Shown one piece after another: positions 42,213 through 51,088 of a stretch of DNA of 64,000 nt. The position numbers and the translations under genes were made by a program. Positions within the stretch are counted from its first letter, which is position 1, and every line of letters begins with the position of its first letter. Origin of the DNA: Kineothrix sp. MSJ-39 (lineage in GTDB: Bacteria > Bacillota > Clostridia > Lachnospirales > Lachnospiraceae). The notes under the pieces were generated by a model, which worked only from the letters and a program-made list of their open reading frames with translations, did no database searches and had not been told where the DNA came from. Location: assembly GCF_018917935.1 (NCBI RefSeq), contig NZ_JAHLPN010000007.1, positions 1 through 64,000 of the forward strand. The letters run 5' to 3'.

Positions 42213-42292
42213 TAATGCTTTGCCTAGCAAAGCATTATGCAGCCTCATCGTATTGGCGAATAACAGGCGGAGCCATGCATCGCATGACTCCG
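42213..42292 (-). repeat. Two hairpins between the LytTR and DUF1294 genes
   Basis: TAATGCTTTGC CTA GCAAAGCATTA (42213-42237) is a perfect 11 bp stem. CGGAGCCATGC ATC GCATGACTCCG (42268-42292) has 10 of 11 pairs. The second may terminate the DUF1294 transcript; the first lies in the LytTR leader. Confidence 0.55.
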
Positions 42293-42297
42293 TGTCA

Positions 42298-42591
42298 TTA
42301 TAAAATCCCAATCTCAATAGGGGAATGCCAGATCAGATAAATGAGCAGAAGCTGCACACATAAAATCAGTGGCAATCCATATAAGAAGTACCAGTGGCGG
42401 GTCTTATGATGGAAGAGAAACATACCGAGGATACTGCCGATGCTGCCACCAAAGATGGCAAACAGAAACAGGGTAACTTCCGGAATCCGCCATGCCCTTT
42501 TCCGCGCTTTCCATTTGTCGAGCCCCATCAGAAAAAAGGCGATCAGATTGATCATAATAACATAGGTAATGATGATTGTGTATACACTCAT
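42298..42591 (-). CDS. DUF1294 family membrane protein
   Basis: The 97-residue protein has three to four membrane helices and the DUF1294 signature (NLIAFFLMGLDKWKARKRAWRIPE, then FGGSIGSILGMFLFHHKTRHWYF). Function unknown. GAGGTCAG precedes the ATG. It follows argG by 15 bp on the minus strand and may be read through from it. Confidence 0.88.
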   Translation of the reverse strand: MSVYTIIITYVIMINLIAFFLMGLDKWKARKRAWRIPEVTLFLFAIFGGSIGSILGMFLFHHKTRHWYFLYGLPLILCVQLLLIYLIWHSPIEIGIL

Positions 42592-42606
42592 ACTGACCTC
42601 AGAAAA

Positions 42607-43836
42607 TTATTTATCGTTCTTCTTGTTCTGTACTTCCAGCATCTTCATAGCACGAACCTTTGTAGAAAGACCAAACAGATTGATGAAGCCTTCTGCATCA
42701 TGATGGTCATACATATCGCCGGTTGTAAAGCTTGCAATGCTTTCATTATATAAAGAATATGGAGAAGTTGTACCTGCTTTGATGATGTTGCCTTTGTAAA
42801 GTTTGAATTTTACTTCGCCGGTCACATACTTCTGTGTGCTCTCGATAAATGCCTGTGCTGCTTCACGAAGCGGTGAGAACCATTTCCCTTCGTAAACAAC
42901 CTGAGAGAACAGAGCTCCCATATCTTTCTTTGCACGGTAAACATCACGGTCAAGGATCAGCTCTTCAAGCTGCTGATGTGCTTCGTACAGGATCGTTCCG
43001 CCAGGAGTCTCGTATACACCACGGCTCTTCATACCAACAACACGGTTTTCAACGATATCTACGATACCGATACCATGCTTGCCGCCTAATGCGTTCAGAG
43101 TACGGATGATATCGGAAACCTTCATTTCCTTTCCGTTGACACTCTTCGGTACACCGGCTTCAAATGTCATTGTTACATATTCGCCTTCATCAGGTGCTTT
43201 TTCAGGTGTGGTGCCAAGTACAAGCAGATGCTCGTAATTTGGCTCATTTGCAGGATCTTCCAGTTCCAGACCTTCATGGCTGATATGCCAGATGTTACGG
43301 TCACGGCTGTAAGAGTTATCCTCTGAGAACGGAAGATGAATGCCATGCTGCTTGCAGTATTCGATCTCGTCTTCACGGGACTGTAATTTCCATTTGTCAT
43401 TTCTCCAAGGAGCAATGATCTTCAGATCAGGAGCCAGTGCTTTGATACCAAGCTCAAAACGGATCTGGTCATTTCCTTTTCCTGTTGCACCGTGGCAGAT
43501 CGCAACGGCGTTTTCTTTCCGGGCGATCTCTACAAGCTTCTTTGCAATAGCAGGACGTGCCATGGAAGTACCAAGTAAATATTTGTTTTCATATACAGCA
43601 TGTGCCTGTACGCAAGGTACGATATAGTGATCACAGAATTCATCTGTCAGATCTTCAATGTATAATTTCTCAGCACCGGCAAGTTTTGCTCTTTCGTCAA
43701 GACCATCCAGCTCATTGCCCTGTCCGCAGTCGATACAGCAGCAGACAACATCGTAATCGTAATTTTCTTTTAACCAGGGAATAATGGCTGTTGTATCAAG
43801 CCCGCCTGAGTACGCTAAAACAACTTTTTCTCTCAT
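42607..43836 (-). CDS. argG: Argininosuccinate synthase (ArgG)
   Basis: ArgG joins citrulline and aspartate with ATP in arginine synthesis. The 409-residue protein has the PP-loop AYSGGLDTTA near the N-terminus, TGKGNDQIRFE, and the C-terminal motifs ESTQKYVTGEVKFKLYKGN. The ATG at 43836 follows GGAGGC on the minus strand; a longer frame upstream lies in the operator region. It diverges from argC across 253 bp with probable ArgR boxes. argH is not in the window. Confidence 0.96.
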   Translation of the reverse strand: MREKVVLAYSGGLDTTAIIPWLKENYDYDVVCCCIDCGQGNELDGLDERAKLAGAEKLYIEDLTDEFCDHYIVPCVQAHAVYENKYLLGTSMARPAIAKKLVEIARKENAVAICHGATGKGNDQIRFELGIKALAPDLKIIAPWRNDKWKLQSREDEIEYCKQHGIHLPFSEDNSYSRDRNIWHISHEGLELEDPANEPNYEHLLVLGTTPEKAPDEGEYVTMTFEAGVPKSVNGKEMKVSDIIRTLNALGGKHGIGIVDIVENRVVGMKSRGVYETPGGTILYEAHQQLEELILDRDVYRAKKDMGALFSQVVYEGKWFSPLREAAQAFIESTQKYVTGEVKFKLYKGNIIKAGTTSPYSLYNESIASFTTGDMYDHHDAEGFINLFGLSTKVRAMKMLEVQNKKNDK

Positions 43837-43879
43837 AATAAATATGCCTCCATAGGTATGTATTGTAAGTTCTGCAACT

Positions 43880-43999
43880 AATATACAACATAAAAGTGCA
43901 TAATGCAAGTATGAAAATATGCATAAAACGATGAATAATGCGTAAAATAGTGCATATTATGAAAAAACTATTGCATATTATACATTGCAGACGTATAAT
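43880..43999. promoter_or_regulatory. Divergent argG/argC promoters with probable ArgR (AhrC) boxes
   Basis: argG, minus strand: TTGCAT (43903-43908), 17 bp, TATATT (43880-43885). argC, plus strand: TTGCAT (43971-43976), 17 bp, TATAAT (43994-43999). Repeats of TGCATATTAT at 43951 and 43972 are 21 bp apart, the period of paired 18 bp ARG boxes. A further dyad TGCAT A ATGCA (43897-43907) overlaps the argG -35. This fits arginine repression of both operons. Confidence 0.7.
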
Positions 44000-44089
44000 T
44001 ATACGATGTCAGGACAAAAAACGGATTGAAGGAATGAAAGAATTGAAGTAAGATATAGAAGATATGTATTTAGAAGGGAGAAATGAGAT

Positions 44090-45145
44090 ATGATCAAAGC
44101 AGGAATTATCGGCGCAACCGGCTATGCGGGAGGTGAGCTCGTCAGACTGCTTTTGCAGCATAAAGAGGTAGAAATCAAATGGTATGGCTCACGCAGCTAT
44201 ATCGATCAGAAATATGCAAGTGTATACGGCAATATGTTCCAGCTTGTGGAGGATACATGCCTTGATGATAATATGGAAGAACTGGCAAAGCAGGTGGATG
44301 TGATCTTTACCGCTACACCGCAGGGCTTTTGTGCTTCCGTGATTAATGATTCGATCTTAAGCCAGACAAAGATCATCGATCTGAGCGCGGACTTCCGTAT
44401 CAAAGATGTTTCCGTATATGAAAAGTGGTATGGCATTACCCATAAGGCACCACAGTATATTAAGGAAGCTGTTTACGGACTTTGTGAGATCAACAGGGAA
44501 AAGACGAAGGGGGCAAGACTGGTCGCTAATCCGGGCTGTTATACAACCTGTTCGATCCTGACAGCATATCCGCTGGTCAAGGAAGGACTGATCGATCCGC
44601 AGACACTGATCATCGATGCAAAGAGCGGTACATCCGGAGCGGGCAGAGGTGCAAAGGTAAACAACCTGTACTGTGAAGTCAATGAAAATATCAAAGCCTA
44701 CGGTGTTGCCACACACAGACATACCCCGGAGATCGAGGAGCAGCTTGGCTATGCAGCAGGAAAAGAGATCCTTGTAAACTTTACACCGCATCTTGTTCCG
44801 ATGAACAGAGGCATTTTAGTGACAGAATATGCAACACTGACCAAAAAGGCAGATGGCTCTCTTCCAACTTATGAAGAGATCAAGGCAGTATATGATAAAT
44901 ACTATGCAGATGAGTATTTTGTCCGTGTTCTGGAAAAGAATGTATGCCCGGAGACAAAATGGGTAGAGGGCAGCAACTTCGTGGATGTGAACTTTAAGAT
45001 TGACGAGAGAACAGGCAGGATCATCATGATGGGTGCGCTGGATAATATCGTAAAAGGCGCGGCCGGACAGGCAATACAGAATATGAACCTGATGTTTGGA
45101 CTGGATGAAAAGGAAGGACTGGAACTGGTACCAATGTTCCCATAA
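44090..45145 (+). CDS. argC: N-acetyl-gamma-glutamyl-phosphate reductase (ArgC)
   Basis: ArgC reduces N-acetylglutamyl phosphate with NADPH to the semialdehyde. The 351 residues show the Rossmann GATGYAGGELVRLL, the catalytic Cys in NPGCYTTC and HRHTPEIEEQL. The start follows GAAGGGAGAAATGAGAT. It is the first gene of argC-GNAT-argB-argD. Confidence 0.96.
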   Translation: MIKAGIIGATGYAGGELVRLLLQHKEVEIKWYGSRSYIDQKYASVYGNMFQLVEDTCLDDNMEELAKQVDVIFTATPQGFCASVINDSILSQTKIIDLSADFRIKDVSVYEKWYGITHKAPQYIKEAVYGLCEINREKTKGARLVANPGCYTTCSILTAYPLVKEGLIDPQTLIIDAKSGTSGAGRGAKVNNLYCEVNENIKAYGVATHRHTPEIEEQLGYAAGKEILVNFTPHLVPMNRGILVTEYATLTKKADGSLPTYEEIKAVYDKYYADEYFVRVLEKNVCPETKWVEGSNFVDVNFKIDERTGRIIMMGALDNIVKGAAGQAIQNMNLMFGLDEKEGLELVPMFP

Positions 45146-45156
45146 GGTAGATAAAA

Positions 45157-45600
45157 ATGATACGTGCAATGAAAATAGAGGATTATGATCAGGTATATGC
45201 ACTCTGGCTGACGATCAGCGGCTTTGCGATCCGCAGCGTGGATGATTCCAAAGAGGGCGTGGCAAGGTTTCTGCAGAGAAATCCGGGGATCAGCGTGGTA
45301 GCGGAAGAAGATGGCAAGATCGTTGGTGCGATCCTTTGCGGGCATGACGGCAGACGAGGCTGCCTGTATCATGTCTGTGTGGATCCGGCGTACAGACGAC
45401 GTGGAATCGGTAAGGACATGGTTGTTCACTGTATGAACGCCTTACATAAGGAAGGGATCAATAAGGTATCATTGATCGCTTTTACACAAAATGATATCGG
45501 AAACGCTTTCTGGAAAGAGATCGGCTGGACAAAGCGTGAGGATCTGAACTATTATGATTTTGTGCTCAATAAAAATAATATTATACGTTTCAACCGATAG
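45157..45600 (+). CDS. GNAT acetyltransferase in the arg operon, candidate N-acetylglutamate synthase
   Basis: The 147-residue GNAT protein has the acetyl-CoA loop VDPAYRRRGIGKDMV (about residues 75-89) and starts MIRAMKIEDYDQVYALWLT, similar to E. coli YpeA. It lies 11 bp after argC and is followed by argB, the place where argJ is found in most Clostridia. Neither argJ nor argA is in the window. Short GNATs with N-acetylglutamate synthase activity exist in other bacteria, so the role is plausible, but sequence alone does not prove it. Confidence 0.8.
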   Translation: MIRAMKIEDYDQVYALWLTISGFAIRSVDDSKEGVARFLQRNPGISVVAEEDGKIVGAILCGHDGRRGCLYHVCVDPAYRRRGIGKDMVVHCMNALHKEGINKVSLIAFTQNDIGNAFWKEIGWTKREDLNYYDFVLNKNNIIRFNR

Positions 45601-45654
45601 AACAGATATGCCATAGAAACAGATCTGAAAAGCATATGAGAATGGAGAACAACA

Positions 45655-46542
45655 ATGGATAACAAAGACATGAAACAGATAATGGAAAAAGCAGAAGTGC
45701 TCATTGAAGCGCTTCCTTATATTCAAAAGTTTAACCGCCGTATCATCGTGGTTAAATACGGCGGAAGTGCAATGGCAAATCCGGAGCTGCAGCGAAATGT
45801 CATCAAAGATGTGACACTTTTGAAGCTGGTAGGATTTAAGCCGATCATTGTACATGGCGGAGGTAAGGAGATCAGCCGCTGGGTCGGTAAGGTTGGTAAA
45901 GAAGCAAAATTTATCAACGGACTGCGTGTAACGGATGCAGAGACTATGGAAATTGCCGAAATGGTGTTATCCAAAGTTAATAAGCAGCTTGTTACGATGG
46001 TGGAGGAGCTTGGTGTCAAGGCTGTCGGTATCAGTGGAAAAGACGGAGGTCTGTTACATGTGGATAAAAAATATGCGGGCGGCGAAGATATCGGTTTTGT
46101 CGGTGATGTCAAGAAAGTAGATCCACAGATCCTGTTCGATCTTCTGGATAATGACTTTCTGCCGATCATCGCACCGATCGGTCTCGGTGATGAATTTGAA
46201 TCCTACAATATCAATGCAGATGATGCAGCCTGCGCGATCGCAAAGGCGGTCGGTGCTGAAAAACTGGCATTCTTAACAGATATTGAGGGACTTTACAGAG
46301 ACATCAATGATAAGAGCAGCTTTATTTCCAGACTGACTGCAACACAGGCAGATGAGCTGATCGAGGAAGGCTGTATCGGCGGCGGTATGTTACCGAAGCT
46401 GCACAACTGTACAGATGCGGTAAAGAACGGTGTAGGCCGTGTCCATATCCTGGACGGCAGAATCGCACATTGTCTGCTTCTGGAAATCTTCACCAATGAA
46501 GGTATTGGTACAGCGATCGTAAAGGATGAAGGAGAATTATAA
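45655..46542 (+). CDS. argB: Acetylglutamate kinase (ArgB)
   Basis: ArgB phosphorylates N-acetylglutamate. The 295-residue amino-acid kinase has [36 protein letters not shown] and [14 protein letters not shown]. An extra N-terminal helix ([20 protein letters not shown]) is typical of the hexameric, arginine-inhibited type. AATGGAGAAC precedes the ATG. Confidence 0.96.
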   Translation: MDNKDMKQIMEKAEVLIEALPYIQKFNRRIIVVKYGGSAMANPELQRNVIKDVTLLKLVGFKPIIVHGGGKEISRWVGKVGKEAKFINGLRVTDAETMEIAEMVLSKVNKQLVTMVEELGVKAVGISGKDGGLLHVDKKYAGGEDIGFVGDVKKVDPQILFDLLDNDFLPIIAPIGLGDEFESYNINADDAACAIAKAVGAEKLAFLTDIEGLYRDINDKSSFISRLTATQADELIEEGCIGGGMLPKLHNCTDAVKNGVGRVHILDGRIAHCLLLEIFTNEGIGTAIVKDEGEL

Positions 46543-46543
46543 T

Positions 46544-47740
46544 ATGAATATGCAGGAATATATTGAAGAAGCAGAGAAGGATCTGCTGCATACTTATAAC
46601 CGGTATCAGGTCGTATTCGATCATGGAGACGGCGTAAAATTGTATGATATCGAAGGAAAAGAATATCTGGATTTCGTGGCAGGAATTGCCGTGTTTGCCC
46701 TTGGATATAATAATAAGGCATATAATGATGCTTTAAAGGCACAGATCGACAAGATCCTGCATACTTCCAACTACTATTATAATGTACCGGCAATAGAAGC
46801 AGCCAGAAAGCTGAAAAAGATTTCCAGTATGGATCGTGTTTTCTTTACAAACAGCGGTGCGGAATCCATTGAAGGTGCCATTAAGACAGCCAGAAAATAT
46901 GCGTATCTGAAAGATGGGAAGACAGATCATGAGATCATTGCCATGAATCATTCATTCCATGGCAGAACGATGGGGGCACTTTCCGTGACGGGTAATCCGC
47001 ATTACAGAGAAGCATTTGAACCGATGATTGGCAATATCAGGTTTGCCGAGCTGAATGATTTTAACAGTGTGCTTGCGCAGGTAACGGACAAAACCTGTGC
47101 GATCCTGTTTGAAACCGTACAGGGCGAGGGTGGTATCTTCCCTGCTACAGAAGAATTTATGAAGCAGGTACGTGCACTTTGCGATGAAAAAGATATCCTG
47201 CTTATTTTGGATGAGATCCAGTGTGGCATGGGCAGAACAGGTGAAATGTTTGCATGGCAGAGATACGGTGTGAAGCCGGATGTCATGACAACAGCAAAAG
47301 CACTGGGCTGCGGTGTTCCGGTTGGCGCCTTTCTGATGACGGAAAAGGTCGGCGCCGCATCTCTTGTAGCGGGCGATCACGGTACAACCTATGGCGGTAA
47401 TCCGTTTGCCTGTGCGGCGATCAGCAAGGTGATCGATCTGTTTGAAGAGGAAAAGGTACTTGATAATGTCCGGAAGGTCGGTGCTTATTTATGGAAAGAA
47501 CTGGACAAACTGACAGAAAAGTATGATAGTATTATAGCGCACAGAGGTGTCGGACTGATGCAGGGACTTGTATTTGACAAGCCGGTTGCACCGGTGATCA
47601 ACAAAGCACTGGAAATGGGACTTGTCCTGATCAATGCAGGAACACAGATCATCCGTTTTGTACCACCTCTTGTTATTTCGGAAAAAGATGTAGATGACAT
47701 GATACAGATACTGGATACATGTCTGAAGGAATTGGAGTAA
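46544..47740 (+). CDS. argD: Acetylornithine aminotransferase (ArgD)
   Basis: ArgD is the PLP enzyme that makes N-acetylornithine. The 398-residue protein has FTNSGAESIEGAIKTAR, NHSFHGRTMGAL, LDEIQCGMGRTGEMFAWQ and the PLP lysine in TTAKALGCGVPVGAF. The ATG at 46544 follows GAAGGAG; the frame is open back into argB, but the earlier ATG lacks a ribosome site. It closes the arg genes; the solute-binding gene follows after only 3 bp. Confidence 0.95.
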   Translation: MNMQEYIEEAEKDLLHTYNRYQVVFDHGDGVKLYDIEGKEYLDFVAGIAVFALGYNNKAYNDALKAQIDKILHTSNYYYNVPAIEAARKLKKISSMDRVFFTNSGAESIEGAIKTARKYAYLKDGKTDHEIIAMNHSFHGRTMGALSVTGNPHYREAFEPMIGNIRFAELNDFNSVLAQVTDKTCAILFETVQGEGGIFPATEEFMKQVRALCDEKDILLILDEIQCGMGRTGEMFAWQRYGVKPDVMTTAKALGCGVPVGAFLMTEKVGAASLVAGDHGTTYGGNPFACAAISKVIDLFEEEKVLDNVRKVGAYLWKELDKLTEKYDSIIAHRGVGLMQGLVFDKPVAPVINKALEMGLVLINAGTQIIRFVPPLVISEKDVDDMIQILDTCLKELE

Positions 47741-47743
47741 CGC

Positions 47744-49096
47744 ATGAAAATCAGAGGTAGAATCTATTCTGTGATACTGGTTCTTCTGCTGGTGTTTTTC
47801 GTCTGGCTGAGGGGCGTGCAGGATCTGCAGCCGTCTCAGGGCAGCAATCAGCCGTCGATTGGCACAGGGATGCAGAAGGAGACGCTTTATGTCTGGTATA
47901 CGGATGAAGCACTGACAGATTATATGAACAGTATGGCACTTTCTTACATGGAAGCGCATGACAATATCAGGATCGTGCCAACGCTCGTATCCGCAGTCGA
48001 ATATGTGGAGAGCATCAATCAGGCAACGATGCAGGAGCAGGCAATGCCCGATCTGTGTCTGATCAGTAATGACAGTCTGGAAAAGGTATATCTGGCAGGA
48101 CTGGCAGATGAGATCACAGATCCGGAGCAGATCGTGACAGAGGAAAACTTCCCGCAGGCAGCACTGCATGCAGTAACTTATCAGGACAAGCTGCTTGCTT
48201 ATCCTTTTTACTATGAAACTTCTCTCTTGTTGTATAATCAGACTTATCTGGACGAGATGGCGGCAAATAAAATCGAAGCACTTAAGTCCCAGCAGGAAGC
48301 GGGAGAAGAGGTTGGGATCGAGATTACCGGCGGAAGCGACCTGATTCCTAAAACGGTAGATGACATTTTGAACCTTGCGGATGCTTACGATGCACCGGAT
48401 GGCGTGGAATCTATTTTAAAATGGGATGTATCGGATATTTTCTATAATTATTTTTTTGCCGGCAATTATATGGATATCGGCGGAGAAGATGGGGATGATG
48501 CATCCATCTGCAATATTCATAATGAGAATACAACAGCCTGCCTGCAGATGTATCAGAGTCTGAACCAGTTCTTTTCCATTGAGGCAAAGGAAGCAGATTA
48601 TAATACGGTATTGCAGGAATTTATAGACGGCAGGACATTATTTACGGTTGTGACCACAGATGCGATTGCAAGACTGGAAGCGGCAAAGGCAGATGGCAGT
48701 CTGCAGGGAGAATACGGAATGGCAATGCTGCCTGATGTTTCCACAGACTTGAAAAGCCGTGGACTTTCCGTGACAAACGGTGTGATCGTCAACGGCTACG
48801 GGCATTACAAGGAAGATGCCAATGCTTTTGCATCTTATCTGACCGGGACGATCGGTGCGGATTTTTATGACAGAACAGGAAAACTGACCGCCCATAAAAA
48901 TGTCAGCTATGAAAACGATAAGCCGGCGCTTGCCATGCAGGCATACGAAAAAAGTGTCAGCCTGCCAAAGATCATGCAGGTGAGCAATTTCTGGGTACAG
49001 CTGGAACGGACACTGACAGGTATCTGGGAAGGTGAAGATGCGGATCAGGCATTGCAGTCTTTGCAGGAACAGATGGATGTACAGCTGCAGAAATAA
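47744..49096 (+). CDS. Extracellular solute-binding protein, orphan
   Basis: The 450-residue protein has one N-terminal hydrophobic helix (IYSVILVLLLVFFVWLRGV) and a periplasmic-binding fold of the maltose/oligosaccharide class (ETLYVWYTDEALTDYMNSMA; DKLLAYPFYYETSLLLYNQ; FASYLTGTIGADFYDRTGKL). There is no lipobox Cys, so it is either membrane-anchored by the helix or secreted. No ABC permease or ATPase genes are adjacent. It starts 3 bp after argD, so it may be expressed with the arginine genes. Confidence 0.85.
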   Translation: MKIRGRIYSVILVLLLVFFVWLRGVQDLQPSQGSNQPSIGTGMQKETLYVWYTDEALTDYMNSMALSYMEAHDNIRIVPTLVSAVEYVESINQATMQEQAMPDLCLISNDSLEKVYLAGLADEITDPEQIVTEENFPQAALHAVTYQDKLLAYPFYYETSLLLYNQTYLDEMAANKIEALKSQQEAGEEVGIEITGGSDLIPKTVDDILNLADAYDAPDGVESILKWDVSDIFYNYFFAGNYMDIGGEDGDDASICNIHNENTTACLQMYQSLNQFFSIEAKEADYNTVLQEFIDGRTLFTVVTTDAIARLEAAKADGSLQGEYGMAMLPDVSTDLKSRGLSVTNGVIVNGYGHYKEDANAFASYLTGTIGADFYDRTGKLTAHKNVSYENDKPALAMQAYEKSVSLPKIMQVSNFWVQLERTLTGIWEGEDADQALQSLQEQMDVQLQK

Positions 49097-49158
49097 TAAA
49101 AGAAGGAATAAAAACCGATCAACGGGATAAGATATAGATAAACAGGAGGTCTTATACG

Positions 49159-49587
49159 GTGGTTGGTTTTTTTATTGCAGTATTATCGGGAATTCTGATG
49201 AGTGTACAGGGTGTTTTCAACACACAGGTGACAAAACAGTCTTCTTTGTGGACAACATCCGCTTTTGTACAGCTTACAGCACTCTTGGTCTGTGTTCTGG
49301 CATGGCTTTTTACGGATCGGAGCAATCCGCTGAAGGTACTTGCGGCAAAGCCTTCTTACCTGCTGCTCGGCGGCGTGATCGGTGCGTTTATCACCTATAC
49401 GGTCGTTGTCAGCATGGGAAAGCTGGGACCTGCAAAGGCGGTCATGTTTATTGTGATCGCGCAGCTGATCAGTGCCTATCTGATCGAACTTCTGGGGATG
49501 TTCGGTGTCGAAAAGGAGCCGTTTTCTGTCAGAAAACTGGTGGGAATGGCAGTGGCGGTCATCGGCGTTATTGTTTTTAAAATGTGA
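49159..49587 (+). CDS. DMT-superfamily YdcZ-type membrane protein (DUF606)
   Basis: The 142-residue protein has five membrane helices and matches the YdcZ half-size transporters (GILMSVQGVFNTQVTKQSSLWTTSAFVQ; LGGVIGAFITYTVVVSMGKLGPAKA; KLVGMAVAVIGVIVF). Such proteins may dimerise. The substrate is unknown. The start is GTG after AGGAGGTC. Confidence 0.88.
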   Translation: MVGFFIAVLSGILMSVQGVFNTQVTKQSSLWTTSAFVQLTALLVCVLAWLFTDRSNPLKVLAAKPSYLLLGGVIGAFITYTVVVSMGKLGPAKAVMFIVIAQLISAYLIELLGMFGVEKEPFSVRKLVGMAVAVIGVIVFKM

Positions 49588-49681
49588 TATAAAATCTGCT
49601 TGCTATCCGCGTTTTTTTAGCATACAATGAAAGTGCGATTGACATAGAGGGGCTTCTTTATCAGATAAAGGAGACTATGTT

Positions 49682-50368
49682 ATGCATACAAAAAGAATGA
49701 AATGTACCATGATCATGCTGGGCTGCCTGTTTACAGCCTTCTTTCTTTCTGCCTGTTCCAATGGGCGGTATACATATGAACTGGAAGGCGGGGAGCAGAC
49801 AAAGGTCATGCAGGAGTCAGGTGATGGACAGGGCGGAGCAGATCAATCCGCGAAGGAGTCCCTGGTGCAGGCAGAAGAACCGGCGGATGCCACAGCTGAC
49901 CGGACGGAGAAAGCAGCTGATACCGGAAAAGAGATTTATGTCCAGATCAATGGTGCGGTAAAATATCCCGGTGTTTACAAGGTGCAGGACGATGCCCGTA
50001 TTTTTGATGTGGTGGAGCTGGCAGGCGGTATGACAGAGGATGCAGAGCCGGAGGCAGTCAATCAGGCACTTCCCGTAGAGGACGGACAGATGATCAGGAT
50101 CTGTACGCAGGAGGAATGGGAACTCGCCCAGGCAGAGGAAACGGAGACGTCTGCTGAGCAGGCAGATGATGAACTTGTGGATATCAATACGGCTGATGTG
50201 GCGGAATTATGTACGCTGCCGGGTGTAGGACAGGCAAGAGCGGAAAGTATCCTTGCATACAGACAGGAGCATGGCAGCTTTCAGACTGTGGAGGAGATCA
50301 AGCAGGTATCCGGGATCAAGGATGGCTTATACACGAAGATAAAAGATAAAATTAAAATAACGCAATAG
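49682..50368 (+). CDS. comEA: ComEA-like DNA-binding lipoprotein with SLBB and helix-hairpin-helix domains
   Basis: The 228-residue protein has a lipoprotein signal peptide (MIMLGCLFTAFFLSACSN, lipid Cys about residue 25), an acidic linker, an SLBB domain (EIYVQINGAVKYPGVYKV, about 82-135) and a C-terminal helix-hairpin-helix pair (VDINTADVAELCTLPGVGQ; EIKQVSGI). ComEA binds incoming double-stranded DNA during competence. GATAAAGGAG precedes the ATG. comEC lies 3.2 kb downstream with a two-component system in between. Confidence 0.92.
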   Translation: MHTKRMKCTMIMLGCLFTAFFLSACSNGRYTYELEGGEQTKVMQESGDGQGGADQSAKESLVQAEEPADATADRTEKAADTGKEIYVQINGAVKYPGVYKVQDDARIFDVVELAGGMTEDAEPEAVNQALPVEDGQMIRICTQEEWELAQAEETETSAEQADDELVDINTADVAELCTLPGVGQARAESILAYRQEHGSFQTVEEIKQVSGIKDGLYTKIKDKIKITQ

Positions 50369-50388
50369 TGTGTGAATGGGAGAATATG

Positions 50389-51078
50389 ATGGCAAACAGA
50401 GTGTTAGTTGTGGATGATGAAAAACTGATCGTAAAAGGAATCCGGTTCAGTTTAGAGCAGGATGGCATGGAAGTGACCTGTGCTTATGATGGGGAAGAAG
50501 CACTTACCTTTGCCAGAGAGCAGCAGTTTGATATAATTCTGCTGGATATCATGCTTCCGAAGCTTTCCGGCTTTGAGGTCTGTCAGCAGATCAGGGAATT
50601 TTCCAATGTACCGATCATCATGCTGACTGCCAAGGGCGATGATATGGATAAGATTCTGGGACTGGAATATGGTGCAGATGACTATATTACAAAGCCGTTC
50701 AATATTCTTGAGGTCAAGGCAAGGATCAAAGCCATCATCCGCAGAACTGCCAAACAGGAAAAGAAAGCCGATACAGCCGGCAGGATCCAGGCAGGCGATA
50801 TGACTATTGAGCGCGACAACAGAAGAGTGTATATAGAGGGAAGAGAAATCAATCTGACAGCCAAGGAGTTTGACGTACTGGAGCTTCTGGCAACTCACCC
50901 AAATCAGGTATACAGCAGGGAGAAGCTGCTCACAATGGTCTGGGGGGCAGATTATCCGGGCGATGCAAGAACGGTGGATGTACATATCCGTCGTCTGCGT
51001 GAGAAAGTAGAGACAAATTCCAGCGAACCGAAATATGTGCATACCAAATGGGGTGTTGGCTACTATTTTAAAGGATGA
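50389..51078 (+). CDS. OmpR/PhoB-type response regulator (WalR-like)
   Basis: The 229-residue protein has a receiver domain (VLVVDDEKLIVKG; phosphoacceptor Asp in FDIILLDIMLPKLSG; LTAKGDD; KPFNILEVKARIKA) and a C-terminal winged helix (LTAKEFDVLELLATHPNQVYSREKLL; RTVDVHIRRLREKVE; KWGVGYYFKG). The ATG at 50389 is 6 bp after GGGAG; ATG 50386 is an alternative. It forms a pair with the kinase gene 10 bp downstream. Its resemblance to WalR is general and its targets are not known. Confidence 0.92.
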   Translation: MANRVLVVDDEKLIVKGIRFSLEQDGMEVTCAYDGEEALTFAREQQFDIILLDIMLPKLSGFEVCQQIREFSNVPIIMLTAKGDDMDKILGLEYGADDYITKPFNILEVKARIKAIIRRTAKQEKKADTAGRIQAGDMTIERDNRRVYIEGREINLTAKEFDVLELLATHPNQVYSREKLLTMVWGADYPGDARTVDVHIRRLREKVETNSSEPKYVHTKWGVGYYFKG

Positions 51079-51088
51079 GGAATGAACA

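Noticed and set aside
49639-49667. TTGACA before comEA as a promoter
   Set aside because: The only possible -10 at the right distance overlaps the ribosome site, leaving almost no leader; I could not support it.
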